Shown here: positions 53,448 to 63,263 of the stretch, one piece after another
Layout of the letters: each line of letters begins with the position of its first letter
How positions within the stretch are numbered: position 1 is the first letter of the stretch
The notes under the pieces: model-generated
Databases searched by the model: none
The model's input: only the letters and a program-made list of their open reading frames with translations
What the model was told of the DNA's origin: nothing
Translations under genes and position numbers: made by a program
Assembly (NCBI GenBank): GCA_014529385.2
Contig: CM043950.1
Coordinates: forward strand, 76,363,435-76,427,434
Direction: 5' to 3'
DNA: 64,000 nucleotides
Origin: Adiantum capillus-veneris
Taxonomy: Eukaryota; Streptophyta; Polypodiopsida; Polypodiales; Pteridaceae

Positions 53448-54610
53448 ACACTAGGTTGGTAATGGGACACTTTTATGTCCTGTTAAGTGACCATTTTCCT
53501 TGAATTATGTCAAGAGTTTCAAAATGGACTTTGAGGTGCTATCTGTCTAGAAAGTTGTCTCATGAGCTGAAAAAAACTTGACATTTTTTTGGAATATCAA
53601 TTCCATCTTTAACCTTGTCCTTGCACAACATTTCACAACCTAAACTGTGTGAAAAAACGGGTCCTGTTTTTGGCTTTCTTTAACTTTTTTCAACTATACC
53701 ACTCTAGAATTCATGTTTGTGAGGTCTATAATGCTAGAGAACTATCTTTAGTATTCCTCAACATGTCCTGATGCTTCTAGGGAGAAATAAATGTTAAAGT
53801 TGTAAGTTATGACCAAATTACAAAAATTGTCAAATCCTGTTTTTTAGCCAATTTTAGCTCTTCTATGATTTTTTTGGTGGCTTTCATGATATCCAAATGC
53901 AGTTTTGATTTTCTATGTCACATATTGTAACATAAAGCTAATATTCCTTGTCTAGTCATAAGGATCAAATTTGGCTAGATATTGAATAGTTTCTATGGGA
54001 TTCTACAACTCATAATGTTGAACCCAGGTTTTTCATGTTTGCTGTATTTAGCACTTCATCTTTGTCCCCAAGATTCCCCTTGGTAAGAGATGTATTATTC
54101 TTTTGACATGCTCCATGGCTCCTTATGAACCTAAAGGACAATAGGGAACTAAGAAAACATGCATATATTATTTGTATTGAGCGTGGCTATAGAAACTTTG
54201 ATGATAGGTTTGGTGAATGGTAAAAATTCAACTTTTTTGTACCTATTTCTTTTGGCAAAACAAAAAATAGTGAGTGAGAAGCAATCATATGTTCTGATCA
54301 CCAACCCATTGAAGTTAACTAGGGAATTTATCTCAAGTCCTACAAAAATCCCTAATCTTATTTTTATGCAACAAAACGTAAGAAATGGCTGTTTTGATGA
54401 AAATGTACTGGTCCATCAACTTTGGAGGCTTGGTGTGACCAAAAGATGATAAATTTTACACGTTTCTTATTTTTTCCATGTGTACTAGGCCTTGAACTAT
54501 AACCTCACGAAAGGATTTTACAAAACGAGTGGATCTACTATGGTTTTGGAGGTTTTTTTTAAAACCCTGAAAGGACACTTTTATGTCCTGTTAGGTTACC
54601 AACCTAGTGT
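53448..54610. mobile_element. 1.16-kb terminal-inverted-repeat element (MITE-like), TA-flanked
   Basis: The left end reads ACACTAGGTTGGTAA; the reverse complement of the right end (54610 backwards) reads the same 15 bases. Next to each terminus is the 16-mer GGACACTTTTATGTCC, in the same orientation at both sides and itself nearly palindromic. The element is flanked by TA on both sides. It lies between the RT and protease of gypsy B and interrupts their order. Inside is AT-rich noncoding sequence, with the longest frame (54159-54449) unrecognised. TA flanks suggest a Tc1/mariner-type mover; if the first base is excluded the termini read CACTAG...CTAGTG, but the 3-bp duplication expected for CACTA elements is not seen. 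Confidence 0.72.
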
Positions 54611-54749
54611 TAAAGCTAGCATTTTCTCAATCTTTTTCGTGTTGTACTTCCTACATAGCTCCTCTGGTCTCATGACTTTCTTCTAGCTTCTGGTATTATC
54701 AATATTTACGTGTATTTTCCTGATAGATCCTTGAATTGTTTACTTTTGG

Positions 54750-55060
54750 TTAGCGTAGCCATGAATTGCTCCATCCATTCACAACCACGATCTACCCAAA
54801 AGCATCCCATAGGCTCCATGTACATCTAAGACTAAGAAGCTAGTCTTAAACTTTTCTTTGCCAACTCTGATCTGTATATTTTTAATGTCTAGCAGCCTGC
54901 ACCACCTTATGGTCAGTCATTTGACTCTAAATGATGCTAGTTTCAAATCAGTAGTCCCCAATTTTTACCTTTAATGCTTCCTGAGGATGTTGACTCTAGC
55001 TATCACTCTTGATATCGGTTCCACTACTGCCCCAAATTTTTGTCAACCTTAATGACTAGA
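54750..55060 (-). pseudogene. Gypsy B protease
   Basis: The minus strand gives, after stops, AVVEPISRVIARVNILRKH, LKLASFRVK, RWCRLLDIKNIQIRVGKEKF, KTSFLVLDVHGAYGMLLGRS and WL. The ending MLLGRSWL is the C-terminal retropepsin signature (LLGRPW). The D-S/T-G active site should be further right (above 55060), where I cannot read it. The assignment depends mainly on this ending and on its position between gag and RT. Confidence 0.6.
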
Positions 55061-56345
55061 ATCATCTCTAATGGCTACCACATCTACTGCTCTTGCTCCA
55101 TCCTAAACTTTCTTCTTTTTCCTTATAACTTTGTAGCCTCTAGTAGGGTCCATCTCATATCATCTAGTTTTTGTACCAATTTTTGAATCCTTTTGCAAAC
55201 CTTTATATATATTTTGTCATGATCATTACTAGGGCTACAATTTAAATTGGAAGTCTTCTCCTCTTGGTTGTCTTTACAGTTCCACTTAGCTAACCTCCCT
55301 TTTTTGGTTGCTAGCTGACCTTGTGATGGACTCTCCAACTCGTCCTTCATTAGTTCAGTGGCTCCAAGTCTGATATGACTTTTCGTTCCTCCTCAATTAG
55401 GCTATGTAATGTAGCTATCATGAATTCATTCAATCGAGAGTCTGTCTTCTCCCTTGATTGCTGTAACTGTTCTTCCTGAGCCCTTGAAGGCTCAGGCTGT
55501 ATTTTCAAAATTGTTCAAGCATTTGACTTGAGGGGATCACTATGTATAAAGTGTGTATATCACGTGCGCTCAAGGAATATTCTAAAAATCCTTATCTATG
55601 AATTCTTGACAAATAAAATACACCCTTTTCTTATTCAATCTGTAATTTTTTCCCCCAATTTTATTTTATGGTACCCTTCTCTATGTGAAAATGTGAGAAA
55701 AATATAATTAAATAACCCCTTTTGCTACACTCACGTGATAGTCAAATTATTATTAAGTGACCCCCCCAAGGCATCTGCCCACTCTCGCTGTTTTGGCATC
55801 TTCTTGGCCACATTTTGTAATCTTAGTTTTCATTTGTCGCTCTTCTTACCATTCATCATTTACCTTATCCTTGCCTTTTTCCTTCCATACAGATTTTTGT
55901 TGTTTCCACTTCTTCATCTCATCAGTTTGCTTCTTTTCGGGTTCATCTAGAATTTCTTCAGTTATCATCCCTTTACTTATGGTCACAACTCTGACTGGTA
56001 CTAGTTTTGGTGCATTCTATTTAGGTCCCTCTAGTTTGGTAGCATTGATACATTGAGCTACAAGGTGACCATACTTTCCATAAGTGTAACAATGTAAACT
56101 TATTTTTTGGAAGTCACCTCTACCTCTCCCTCGGTCAATACCCCCTTGGTATCTACCTCGATCACTACCAAAACATATGTTGGTTTATTTTCATAGAAAC
56201 CCCTAGCTCCATCTGCTTCTATCGCCTCAAGATTTGTCAATGTACTCATAGTTTTTATTTTTGAAATGATGAATCCTAATGCCACGGTTATTCCACACAT
56301 GGCCATAGGCCTTGCAATATATGCACTGTGAGAATTTATTAGATA
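55061..56345 (-). pseudogene. Gypsy B gag with two zinc knuckles
   Basis: Translating the minus strand through stops shows two knuckles. The first, at about 56285-56325, is CIYCKAYGHVWNNRG, where the last Cys is Arg. The second, at about 56050-56095, is CYTYGKYGHLVAQC, where the second Cys is Tyr. Between them is an RGRYQGGIDRGRGRGD-like RG-rich linker (about 56105-56165). Left of the second knuckle is a lysine/tryptophan-rich segment (55880-55950), and at 55123-55350 a KE-rich helical segment (ICKRIQKLVQKLDDMR-like). Both knuckles have lost one ligand, each by a single base change (TGC/TGT to CGT or TAT). Confidence 0.7.
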
Positions 56346-57046
56346 TGTGGTCTCTAGATCTTCATTTAGAACACTAGATCTCCATCAAGCTCGCTAATCT
56401 CGCCATTATTACATCCAAAACACCGCTAACCTCGGAGATTCGCCCTCAAGCCATCCTAATCCTGGCTATTCTCCTTAAACATAATCCCTCGCGAATTTAT
56501 AAGACAAGCTTCCATAGGCCTTTAATCGGAAGCCATGATATTGATAAGCTCCTTAATACAAGCCAAAGCTCTTGCTATCATTAATCCATCATTAGATTGT
56601 TAATCTTAAGCTCTCTGATCGAATTTTCCTCGAAAATTATGGAGCAAGATTAATGGTAAGCTCTAAAGCCAAGCTTCTAAGTCTCATAAGTCATTTGAAA
56701 CCTGCTTGAAGCCCATTAACTCTTCGAATCGCGAAGTAGAAGGCAGAGTAAGCAGAACTTTATTTATTTTTCTATTTAGCACTAAGCCAGGATTTCTTCT
56801 TGCAAGGAGCATTAAGCCTCCATTAGTGATTGATTAATCATGGATTCTATCGATTAACTGGAATTAGGCGAACTGCTTGTTTTGAATACTGTTGTCGGTA
56901 ATTGCATCTGCTGCACCTTTTTTCCCGAACCTCTCACAGCCAAAGGCTCGGTGCCTTCCTGGCTCACCTTTCGCACAATTATCCACCGACATTTCTTGGT
57001 AAACCCAACGCGAAACGAGCCGGGGTGAGCAGTGTGGTGAAGAAGG
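56346..57046. other. Leader region before gypsy D gag
   Basis: AT-rich to 56880, then more GC-rich with runs such as GAAACGAGCCGGGG before the ATG at 57047. It could hold the 3' part of an LTR and the leader of gypsy D, but I find no second copy and no clear primer site. Confidence 0.35.
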
Positions 57047-58264
57047 ATGTCGACACCGCAAGAGGCTGCCATGAAGCAAATGATGCAGCAATTTGCTGCT
57101 TACATGCAACAACAGCAGGTTGCTCAACAGCAGTACAATTTGCAGGAGAGGATCCGTAAATCTCGGCACACAGTTACCGAGAAATTACATCGATTTGAAG
57201 GCCGGGATATTAGCAAATTCTGCAATATCTATGAACAGGAAATGGAAGAGAATGGAATTGATGATCAGAACGCAGTAGAAGGGTTCCATTTGATTGTTGA
57301 GCCGGAACTTAGGAGTTGAATTAAAGAAATTCAGGTGCTTCAAGGCGCAAATTGGCAGGATTTCAAGAAGGCGTTTCAGGAGGAGTACTTCGTGGAGGAC
57401 TCTCAAAGAGTAATCAGGCAAAGTTTCATGAAGTGGGTGCAGAAGAAGAACAAAAATCTGTCTGCACGAGAGTTAATGCGGGAATTTGAGAAGAAATTTG
57501 AGCAACTGTCTTCGACAGAGCAACATTCAATGAGGGATCAGAAGGTTGAGTTGTTCATTCAGGCTGCTGATCCTCGACTTCAAAAGAGTTTAGTGCAGTT
57601 GCTAGAGGATCCAAGTGGAGAATTGGGCTTAATATCCGACTGGAAGGTAGTCACCGAAGCAGTCAACATGATTGTGAAACGACAAATGAGAGTTGACAAG
57701 ATGATCATGGCTGACATCATGGATGTTGCGGAGGAGGAATCTAAAGAGAAAACAACCTCGACAATACCCAGAGTGGAGGAGCCAGTTCTTGACGAATTGG
57801 TGAAAGGTATTCGAGAATTGAATTTGAATTTTAAAGCTGTTAAATTTGATGGTCTAGCCGCAAAGGGGTCTACATCGGAGCCTAGGCAACAGCCACCACG
57901 CAAAGGCTGGGATCGATGCATGTGGTGTGATAGTGAAGACCACAAGTATGTTAAGGAATGTGATGAATTTGATGAAGCATATAAAAAGAATGTGGTGTTC
58001 TGGAAGGATAAGAAGATACACCTTAGGGCAACAGGTGAGATTCTCCGCCTGAACTTCAGTAGGGGTGGCATGAAGAAGATAGTTGATGAGATTCAGCATA
58101 ATGTTGCTCTTGTGGAGGCAGCTACTTATGGGCTGCAAGTCTGCGGGAAGGGTGATGAAGATGGTGCAGGTACTAAGGGTCAATTATGGCCTTATGCTTT
58201 GAAGACAGTAGAAACTGGACAGGTAACTTATGGGAAGTTGCGGAAAGTAGGGAACTCAATTTGA
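57047..58264 (+). pseudogene. Gypsy D gag
   Basis: The start is the ATG at 57047 (MSTPQEAAMKQMMQQFAAYM), the first in a frame that stays open, except for one TGA at 57317-57319, to the TGA at 58262. Domains: a glutamine-rich N-terminus, the gag core with LHRFEGRDISKFCNIYEQEM and WQDFKKAFQEEYFVEDSQRV, ELMREFEKKFEQL, and a knuckle-like CMWCDSEDHKYVKEC at about 57917-57961 (CX2CX4HX5C). The TGA at 57317 probably replaces CGA (Arg). It is among the least decayed coding regions in the window; about 400 residues is normal for Ty3 gag. Confidence 0.85.
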
Positions 58265-59404
58265 GAAACCACAGGGTGGACTGATCCAGTGGATTCCCTC
58301 ACAGTATATGCATTCATTGCAAAGTCTCAAGCTAATGAGGCTATGGTGGAGGAGAAGCAGAAAAGAGATGAAGAAGCTCCGGGGACATCGAAGAGGACAA
58401 CGAGGTTCAATAGCAAGAAAGAAGAAAGTCCTGCTCCAAAACCCACTCCTGAAGTGGTGATGGAGGATGCACCTAAGGACAAAAAGCAAGGTAAACCCAG
58501 GGGACCCTCTTATAAGCTCAAGTCTGACATTGAATTAGCTACTAATTTAAAGAAAGTCTTTGAAGAGCGAATTCTGAATAGCAAGGTGGAGCTCACATTG
58601 GGTGATATATTGGGGATTGCCAAACGTGAGTTTCATGAGGAGATAATAGATATCATCAAAAGGAAGTGGCAAATACCAAGTGAACAGGAGCCCGAGTCAG
58701 TGAAAAGCCAGGAGGTATGCCACATTGAAGCAATTATAGATGATTATGAAGAGTATTTGGTGAATCTTGAAGAAGAAGAAGAGTCGAGGTCTATGGTAGT
58801 GTCAAATCCAACCGTACATGAGGTAAGGCATGTTCATTTCAATGAAGATGAAGATAGTGAAAGCATACCAAGGAGTCACTTTTCAAGGACTCATTGGGCA
58901 AGAGCAACAACTGCAACTGTTGTAAAGCTTGGCGACATCGAAGAACCGGTCTTAGCACTCATAGATCATGGATCGGAGATCAATTTGATGGCTAAAAGCT
59001 TGCACAAAAAGGGGAAATGGCCTATTGATGTGGACCATGGTTGGCGGATTCGAGCTGCCAATATGCTTCCAGGCGACCTCTATGGTGCATGTGCCAATGT
59101 TAAGGTAACTATAGGAGATGTCTGTGATGAGCAAAATTTCTTTATACAGGAGCATTCCTCTTATCCTTTAATTTTGGGGCAACCATACATTACAGCTGTG
59201 CAAATGGAAACCAAAGTGCTGGATGATGGCTCGGCCTATGCCAGGGTTCGGAGCCGTGATGGTAAGAAAGCAGTGAAATTCTTGATTGTATGTGTTGACC
59301 ATGCTAGGAATAAGGACAGTCTACGGGATCATCCAATGCCGAAGATACGCAAGGAGTTTAGAGAACACAGGTTTGCACAGGATTTTCTCGGAGTTCCATT
59401 ATAA
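58265..59404 (+). pseudogene. Gypsy D protease region
   Basis: In the same frame as the gag across the TGA at 58262-58264, so gag and protease were one polyprotein. A charged linker (AIAKSQANEAMVEEKQKRDE-like; 58310-58500) leads to DIELATNLKKVFEERILNSK and LTLGDILGIAKREFHEEIID. The retropepsin active site is LALIDHGSEINLMAKSL with the Asp codon at 58964 (D-H-G), followed by the loop YGACANVKVTIGDVCDEQNF and SYPLILGQPYITAV (LILGQPY, the C-terminal signature). It ends at TAA 59402. D-H-G replaces D-S/T-G; Asp and Gly are intact. Confidence 0.85.
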
Positions 59405-59516
59405 AGCGGGACTATGGTGGTACAAGTGAGGAAAAGTTCTCGCAAAGAGAAACTTTCTCTTTGGGGTTTTCGGGTTAACATCCGAAGGTTCAATCTCTTT
59501 TAGAAAATTTAATGAT

Positions 59517-60188
59517 TTGCCAAAGTGGGAAAAACAGTATGTCTCAGGTATTCAAAGTGAATTGCAGGGTTGTGATGTGCTTGAATCTGATGATGTGATT
59601 TCAGGAGTCTTTGAAGAGGTATCTTATGAAGATACTATGTCAGTGATTGAAGAGATCAGGCAAAACAGGTTAGAAAGTGTAACTGAAGTAGTCAAGGTTC
59701 ATTCAATGGACATGTATGATGAGTTAATTTCATATGAAGCACTTATGCATATTGAAGATGAATCAAGTGACACTGTTGAAGCACAGGTAGAGACCAAATA
59801 CAAAACTGTTGCAAAGGAAGTGAGGCCAGTGGCTACACCGCTGCCAGAAGGAAGTGATGGGATGATCAAGGAGGCTTCTCGACAGCCTATACTCAGAGAT
59901 CCGAAGAACATAGGGCATACGTTTACTAAGGAGACACTACAGGAGCTGAAGGTTGGTGAAGATGGTTTCCTCAATGAAGAGGAGATCAAATGTTTTCAAG
60001 GTATGCTCAAAAAACATGGTAAAGCTTTCGCTTTTCAGCCAAATGAGATAGGGTGTGTGGATCCGAGTGTTGTTTCCCCAATGGTTATTTTCATTGTTCC
60101 ACACATGCCATGGAGCTTGCATCCTATTCCAGTTCCTAAAGCTCACTTGCCAAAGCTCATCAATTTGCTCAATGAAAAGACTCAATAG
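59517..60188 (+). pseudogene. Gypsy D pol, N-terminal linker and start of RT
   Basis: A separate open frame, one frame from the protease, beginning at the ATG at 59517 (not necessarily a true start). It is acidic to about 59860, then EASRQPILRDPKNIGHTFTK, FLNEEEIKCFQGMLKKHGKA, FAFQPNEIGCVDPSVVSPMV and IFIVPHMPWSLHPIPVPKAH, LPKLINLLNEKTQ. This matches the sequence before the RT fingers in some Ty3 elements (PHxPW-x-L-x-PIPVP). It is cut off at 60188, before any catalytic RT motif, where minus-strand sequence of another element begins. Confidence 0.75.
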
Positions 60189-61818
60189 CTATCGTGGTTG
60201 CTCTTTGCTCTGTTTGATCTGCACTTGCTATTGCTTGATTTGCTTTAAGCTCTTCTGAAGTTCTGTTTGATGGAGATGAATCATCTTCAATAAGCTTTGC
60301 TTTGGAATCGGTCTCCATTTTAACCGTGCTTGAGGACTTTGTGCTGTCGTCCGAGGGTGACCAATCTTGCTCTTCATTCTTTGTTGTCGTTGATGACTGC
60401 ATCCAGTTTGCATTCTATATCTCTAACATCTTCTGTGCCATTGGCATTCCCATTATGATGTCGTCTGACATATCCTTTGCAGCAATCACGTGGAATTGAG
60501 CTATGATGATATATGAACTTACTTCAATGGTGGTGGATATGATTCCCCAGCATTCTGCTTGTTTGTTTCTTAATATGCTCACAAATTTAGGAGCATCTTC
60601 CAGCTGTGGTTGGCCACATCTTTTCCAAGTACGAAAAGACATGAGGTTCTTGTCTAATTAACTGAAACTCTAGATTTACTTCTCTTGACGGCTTTTCTTT
60701 GTTTTCACCAAAAATGTTGCACTTGATCTTCTCAGGATCTGTGTATGAATTGATTGCTTTTGTTGTGAGAGTGTCCTTTAGTTGAGCTTTATCTGCATTT
60801 TCTTTTCTATGACCACCTGCTTCAATCAATGTGGACTCCATTGGTTGTAATATTGCACTTTTTTGCAATTATTGAGCATTGTCCTCCTTCATTTGAGTAA
60901 CCTTCGACCTTAGAAGATCCATTGTACTTTCTGACAGAATCTGTCCTTTTGGAAGAGATTTTGGTGGTGACCTTTGTGTAGCTTTTTGGACTTTAGCGCC
61001 CATTGACTTTGATTGTTTTGTCACCTGTTCTGGCAGCTTGAGGCTTTGCATCATCTTCAGATAGTCTTTGACCTCATTCGAGCCATCCGTAGGGGTTTTT
61101 ACAAGGTTTTCTTGTTGATATTCATTACCATGTGCATCTTGATATGCATATGTGAGCTTGATCACATGTAACTGTTTGAACACCATTGGAATTGTCAACT
61201 TTTAACTCTGACTTGTGGAGATCAGTTGAAACTTTTGTCCCTGATGATCTTCATATAAGCATCTGTCTGCAGATTCTAAGGGAACCTCGGTTAATTGGAA
61301 ACTTACAACAACCATATGATCTTTCAATGGTTTCTTCTTTGAAGAGGTCTGTTGGCTAGAAGCTCTAGGACTTCTAACTGGTGTAGAATTTCCTGATACA
61401 TAAGCTGAGCTTGATGGATTTACAGCTCCCCCCTTCCTCGGGTGCTCTCTATAGCCTGCTTCATTGTAAGAGTTAAAACTGTTTGGCTTTGATTTAGTCT
61501 CACCTTTTGGGACTGTGAAGGTACACTTTGGGTAGCACTGTTGATGTTTGGCATCTGTAAACCTTCTGCATAGTTTCCTATGTATCTCCGTGAAACATGA
61601 CAAATTATTTCCCAAGTCAAGCTGTAGATAGCATTATCTTTACCCTGATATTGTCTATCCCATGGGTCTCCTATGATATGAGCTTCTGTGGTTTCAAGAC
61701 CCAAGGCATCATAGATGCTAGACTCTCGTCTATATCTACGACTGTTTTGGTTAAAGTATATGTTTGTTTGGTCACAACATCGAAGCTTGATTTTTGATGG
61801 AGGAGAGTTTGGCTCTGA
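60169..61818 (-). pseudogene. Unclassified retroelement-like reading region
   Basis: Minus-strand frames with shared stops: 61420-61824 and 61202-61615 (basic, Ser/Pro-rich, with one PRASSQQTSSKKKPLKDH region), 60869-61198, 60587-60868, and 60415-60642. The last reads EDAPKFVSILRNKQAECWGI, SSYIIIAQFHVIAAKDMSDD, IIMGMPMAQKMLE. An F-H-V-I strand followed by D-D-I-I-x-G-x-P is how retropepsins end, so a gag-protease region is likely, but the D-S/T-G active site is not seen (DAPKFVSIL at the expected place). Left of it is an acidic linker (60169-60402). I do not recognise the family. Confidence 0.5.
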
Positions 61819-61884
61819 ACACACTACAAGAGGCTATTCATATTAGCGACGCTCACACAGCGACGCTCAAAAAAAAAAAAAAAT

Positions 61885-61944
61885 CGGCGTCGCTATAAGC
61901 GTCGCAAATTTACAAGTAAATTTGCGACGCTCATAGCGACGCCG
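61885..61944. repeat. 29-bp near-perfect inverted repeat
   Basis: Arms 61885-61913 and 61916-61944 are reverse complements with one mismatch, separated by two bases (AA). GCGTCGC/GCGACGC is the repeated unit, shared with the subterminal GCGACGCT repeats. Confidence 0.95.
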
Positions 61945-61969
61945 GCTGGGTTAAAAAAAATAACAGAGA

Positions 61970-62010
61970 GCGCCCAAAAACTCAGATCTCAGATCTGAGT
62001 TTTTCGGCGC
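61970..62010. repeat. 20-bp inverted repeat, one-base loop
   Basis: GCGCCCAAAAACTCAGATCT / AGATCTGAGTTTTTCGGCGC around C at 61990, one mismatch. Confidence 0.95.
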
Positions 62011-62033
62011 CCTCAAGCAAGGAGCAGGTAACG

Positions 62034-62038
<5 letters not shown>

Positions 62039-62072
<34 letters not shown>

Positions 62073-62074
62073 CT

Positions 62075-62154
<80 letters not shown>

Positions 62155-62225
62155 AGAGGAAGGAGAGCCAGGTATGCTCCTTCCCTCTCCTCACTCTCAT
62201 GTTCCCTTCCCCTCTTTCTCTCTCC

Positions 62226-62263
<38 letters not shown>

Positions 62264-62270
62264 TAGTGTT

Positions 62271-62319
<49 letters not shown>
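62039..62319. repeat. Compound (CT)n, (CA)n, (CT)n, (CA)n, (GA)n microsatellite
   Basis: CT run at about 62039-62066, CA at 62076-62150, CT at 62217-62242, CA at 62243-62262, GA at 62273-62318. All open frames over it are low-complexity artefacts. Confidence 0.95.
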
Positions 62320-62322
<3 letters not shown>

Positions 62323-62337
62323 AACATAAACAAAAAC

Positions 62338-62560
62338 GCACACACACATACATAAACAAAGAATGCACACACACACATTGAGAGAGGAAAAGAGAGAGAG
62401 AGCATGCATAAATAAAAAATACACACATTGAGAGAGGAAAAGAGAGAGAGAATATGCATAAACAAAAAACGCACACATTGAGAGAGGAAAAGAGAGAGAA
62501 AACATGCATAAACAAAAAAACGCACACACATTGAGAGAGAAAGAGAGAGAAACTAATTTA
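62338..62560. repeat. Minisatellite, four units of about 50 bp
   Basis: The word CACATTGAGAGAGGAAAAGA recurs with ATTG at 62377, 62427, 62477 and 62530 (spacing 50, 50, 53), each followed by GA-rich sequence and ATGCATAAACAAAAA (fourth unit partial). Confidence 0.9.
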
Positions 62561-62604
62561 ACGTCGTAGGAAACTAATTAAAATTAAAAGACCTAAAGAT
62601 CTAG

Positions 62605-62670
62605 CCGACGAGGAGTTGAACTCAAGACCTATTATTCAAGAGGGAAATGGCATAACCAATCTATCATACT
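62605..62670 (-). repeat. tRNA-like SINE head (minus)
   Basis: The minus strand has TGATAGATTGGTTATGC (62650-62666), box A-like, and GAGTTCAACTCC (62612-62623), matching box B GTTCRANNC. A third tRNA-like module, distinct from those near 43 kb. Confidence 0.5.
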
Positions 62671-62806
62671 TGGCATGGGTGATAGAAAGGTTATACCATT
62701 TATCTCTTTTTATTGGCACACACATCCACACACGTACACACACACACAAGAAGAAGAGAGTTATAACGTTGTAGGAAACTATCCTAAAAGACGTTAAAGA
62801 TTAGGT

Positions 62807-62942
62807 TAGATGTAGACTTACATTAAATTAGATTTAGGTTTATTTAAGTTAAATTAGATTAGATTTAGGTTTATTTTTAGTTAGATTTACGTTTATTTAC
62901 GCTAGATTTAGATTTACGTTATATTAGATTAGATTTAGGTCT
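62807..62942. repeat. AT-rich imperfect repeats (TTAGATTTAGGTTTA)
   Basis: About seven degenerate copies of a TTAGATTTAGGTTTA-like word. It is not the TTTAGGG telomere repeat in register. Confidence 0.7.
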
Positions 62943-62947
62943 CCATA

Positions 62948-63263
62948 GACTGCGATGCTTGCATGAAGCGGATGAAGAAATCCCTCAATGGAATATACGG
63001 TATTGCTCCCTTCACTCATGGTGGGCTCCGTCGATCCAAAAGTACTGGTGAAATGTCTTCAGAAGATAGGGAAGAAGGTGGATCTTCAGGGCGGCAAGAG
63101 TCACTACATCCCCGACAATGACCATCTAAACAACCTCTAGTTATTCAACAGCAACTTCAAAGTTAGTAACAAGAGCAAGAACGGTCCAAAGGGCCAATTG
63201 CTGTCGTCAGATGTGGATGGAGATGAGGCAGCGTTGTCAGGAGTTTTTTTGAGCAAGGGATTG
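62948..63263 (+). pseudogene. HMA-domain (HIPP-like) gene fragment
   Basis: Reads CDACMKRMKKSLNGIYGI with the metal-binding CxxC at 62951 and 62960, then one frame later VGSVDPKVLVKCLQKIGKK with VDLQGGKSHY (ATG 63018, TAG 63138), and beyond the stop NSNFKVSNKSKNGPKGQLLS. The CxxC helix followed by VxGSVDPKxLxxxLxKxGKKVxL is the plan of plant heavy-metal-associated isoprenylated proteins. The two halves are out of frame and the first beta strand between them is missing, so this is a broken copy. No C-terminal CaaX box, promoter or intron was found. It lies downstream of the CACTA end, which is compatible with capture by the transposon. Confidence 0.65.

Larger units (their letters stand above)
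61822..62030 (+). mobile_element. CACTA-type transposon end with subterminal foldbacks
   Basis: The sequence CACTACAAGAGG at 61822 matches the CACTACAAGAA-type termini of plant CACTA (En/Spm) transposons. It is followed by GCGACGCTC repeats (about 61846-61871), as in their subterminal repeats. Two foldbacks follow (61885-61944, 61970-62010). The three bases before it are ACA. The other terminus (CTTGTAGTG) is not in the window, so the element may continue beyond 64000 or be broken. Confidence 0.7.

Noticed and set aside
62013-62531. 172-residue Cys-Val/Leu-Ser frame on the minus strand
   Set aside because: Low-complexity translation of CA, CT and the 50-bp minisatellite.
62807-62942. Interstitial telomere repeat
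   Set aside because: Units are TTAGATTTAGGTTTA-like, not tandem TTTAGGG.
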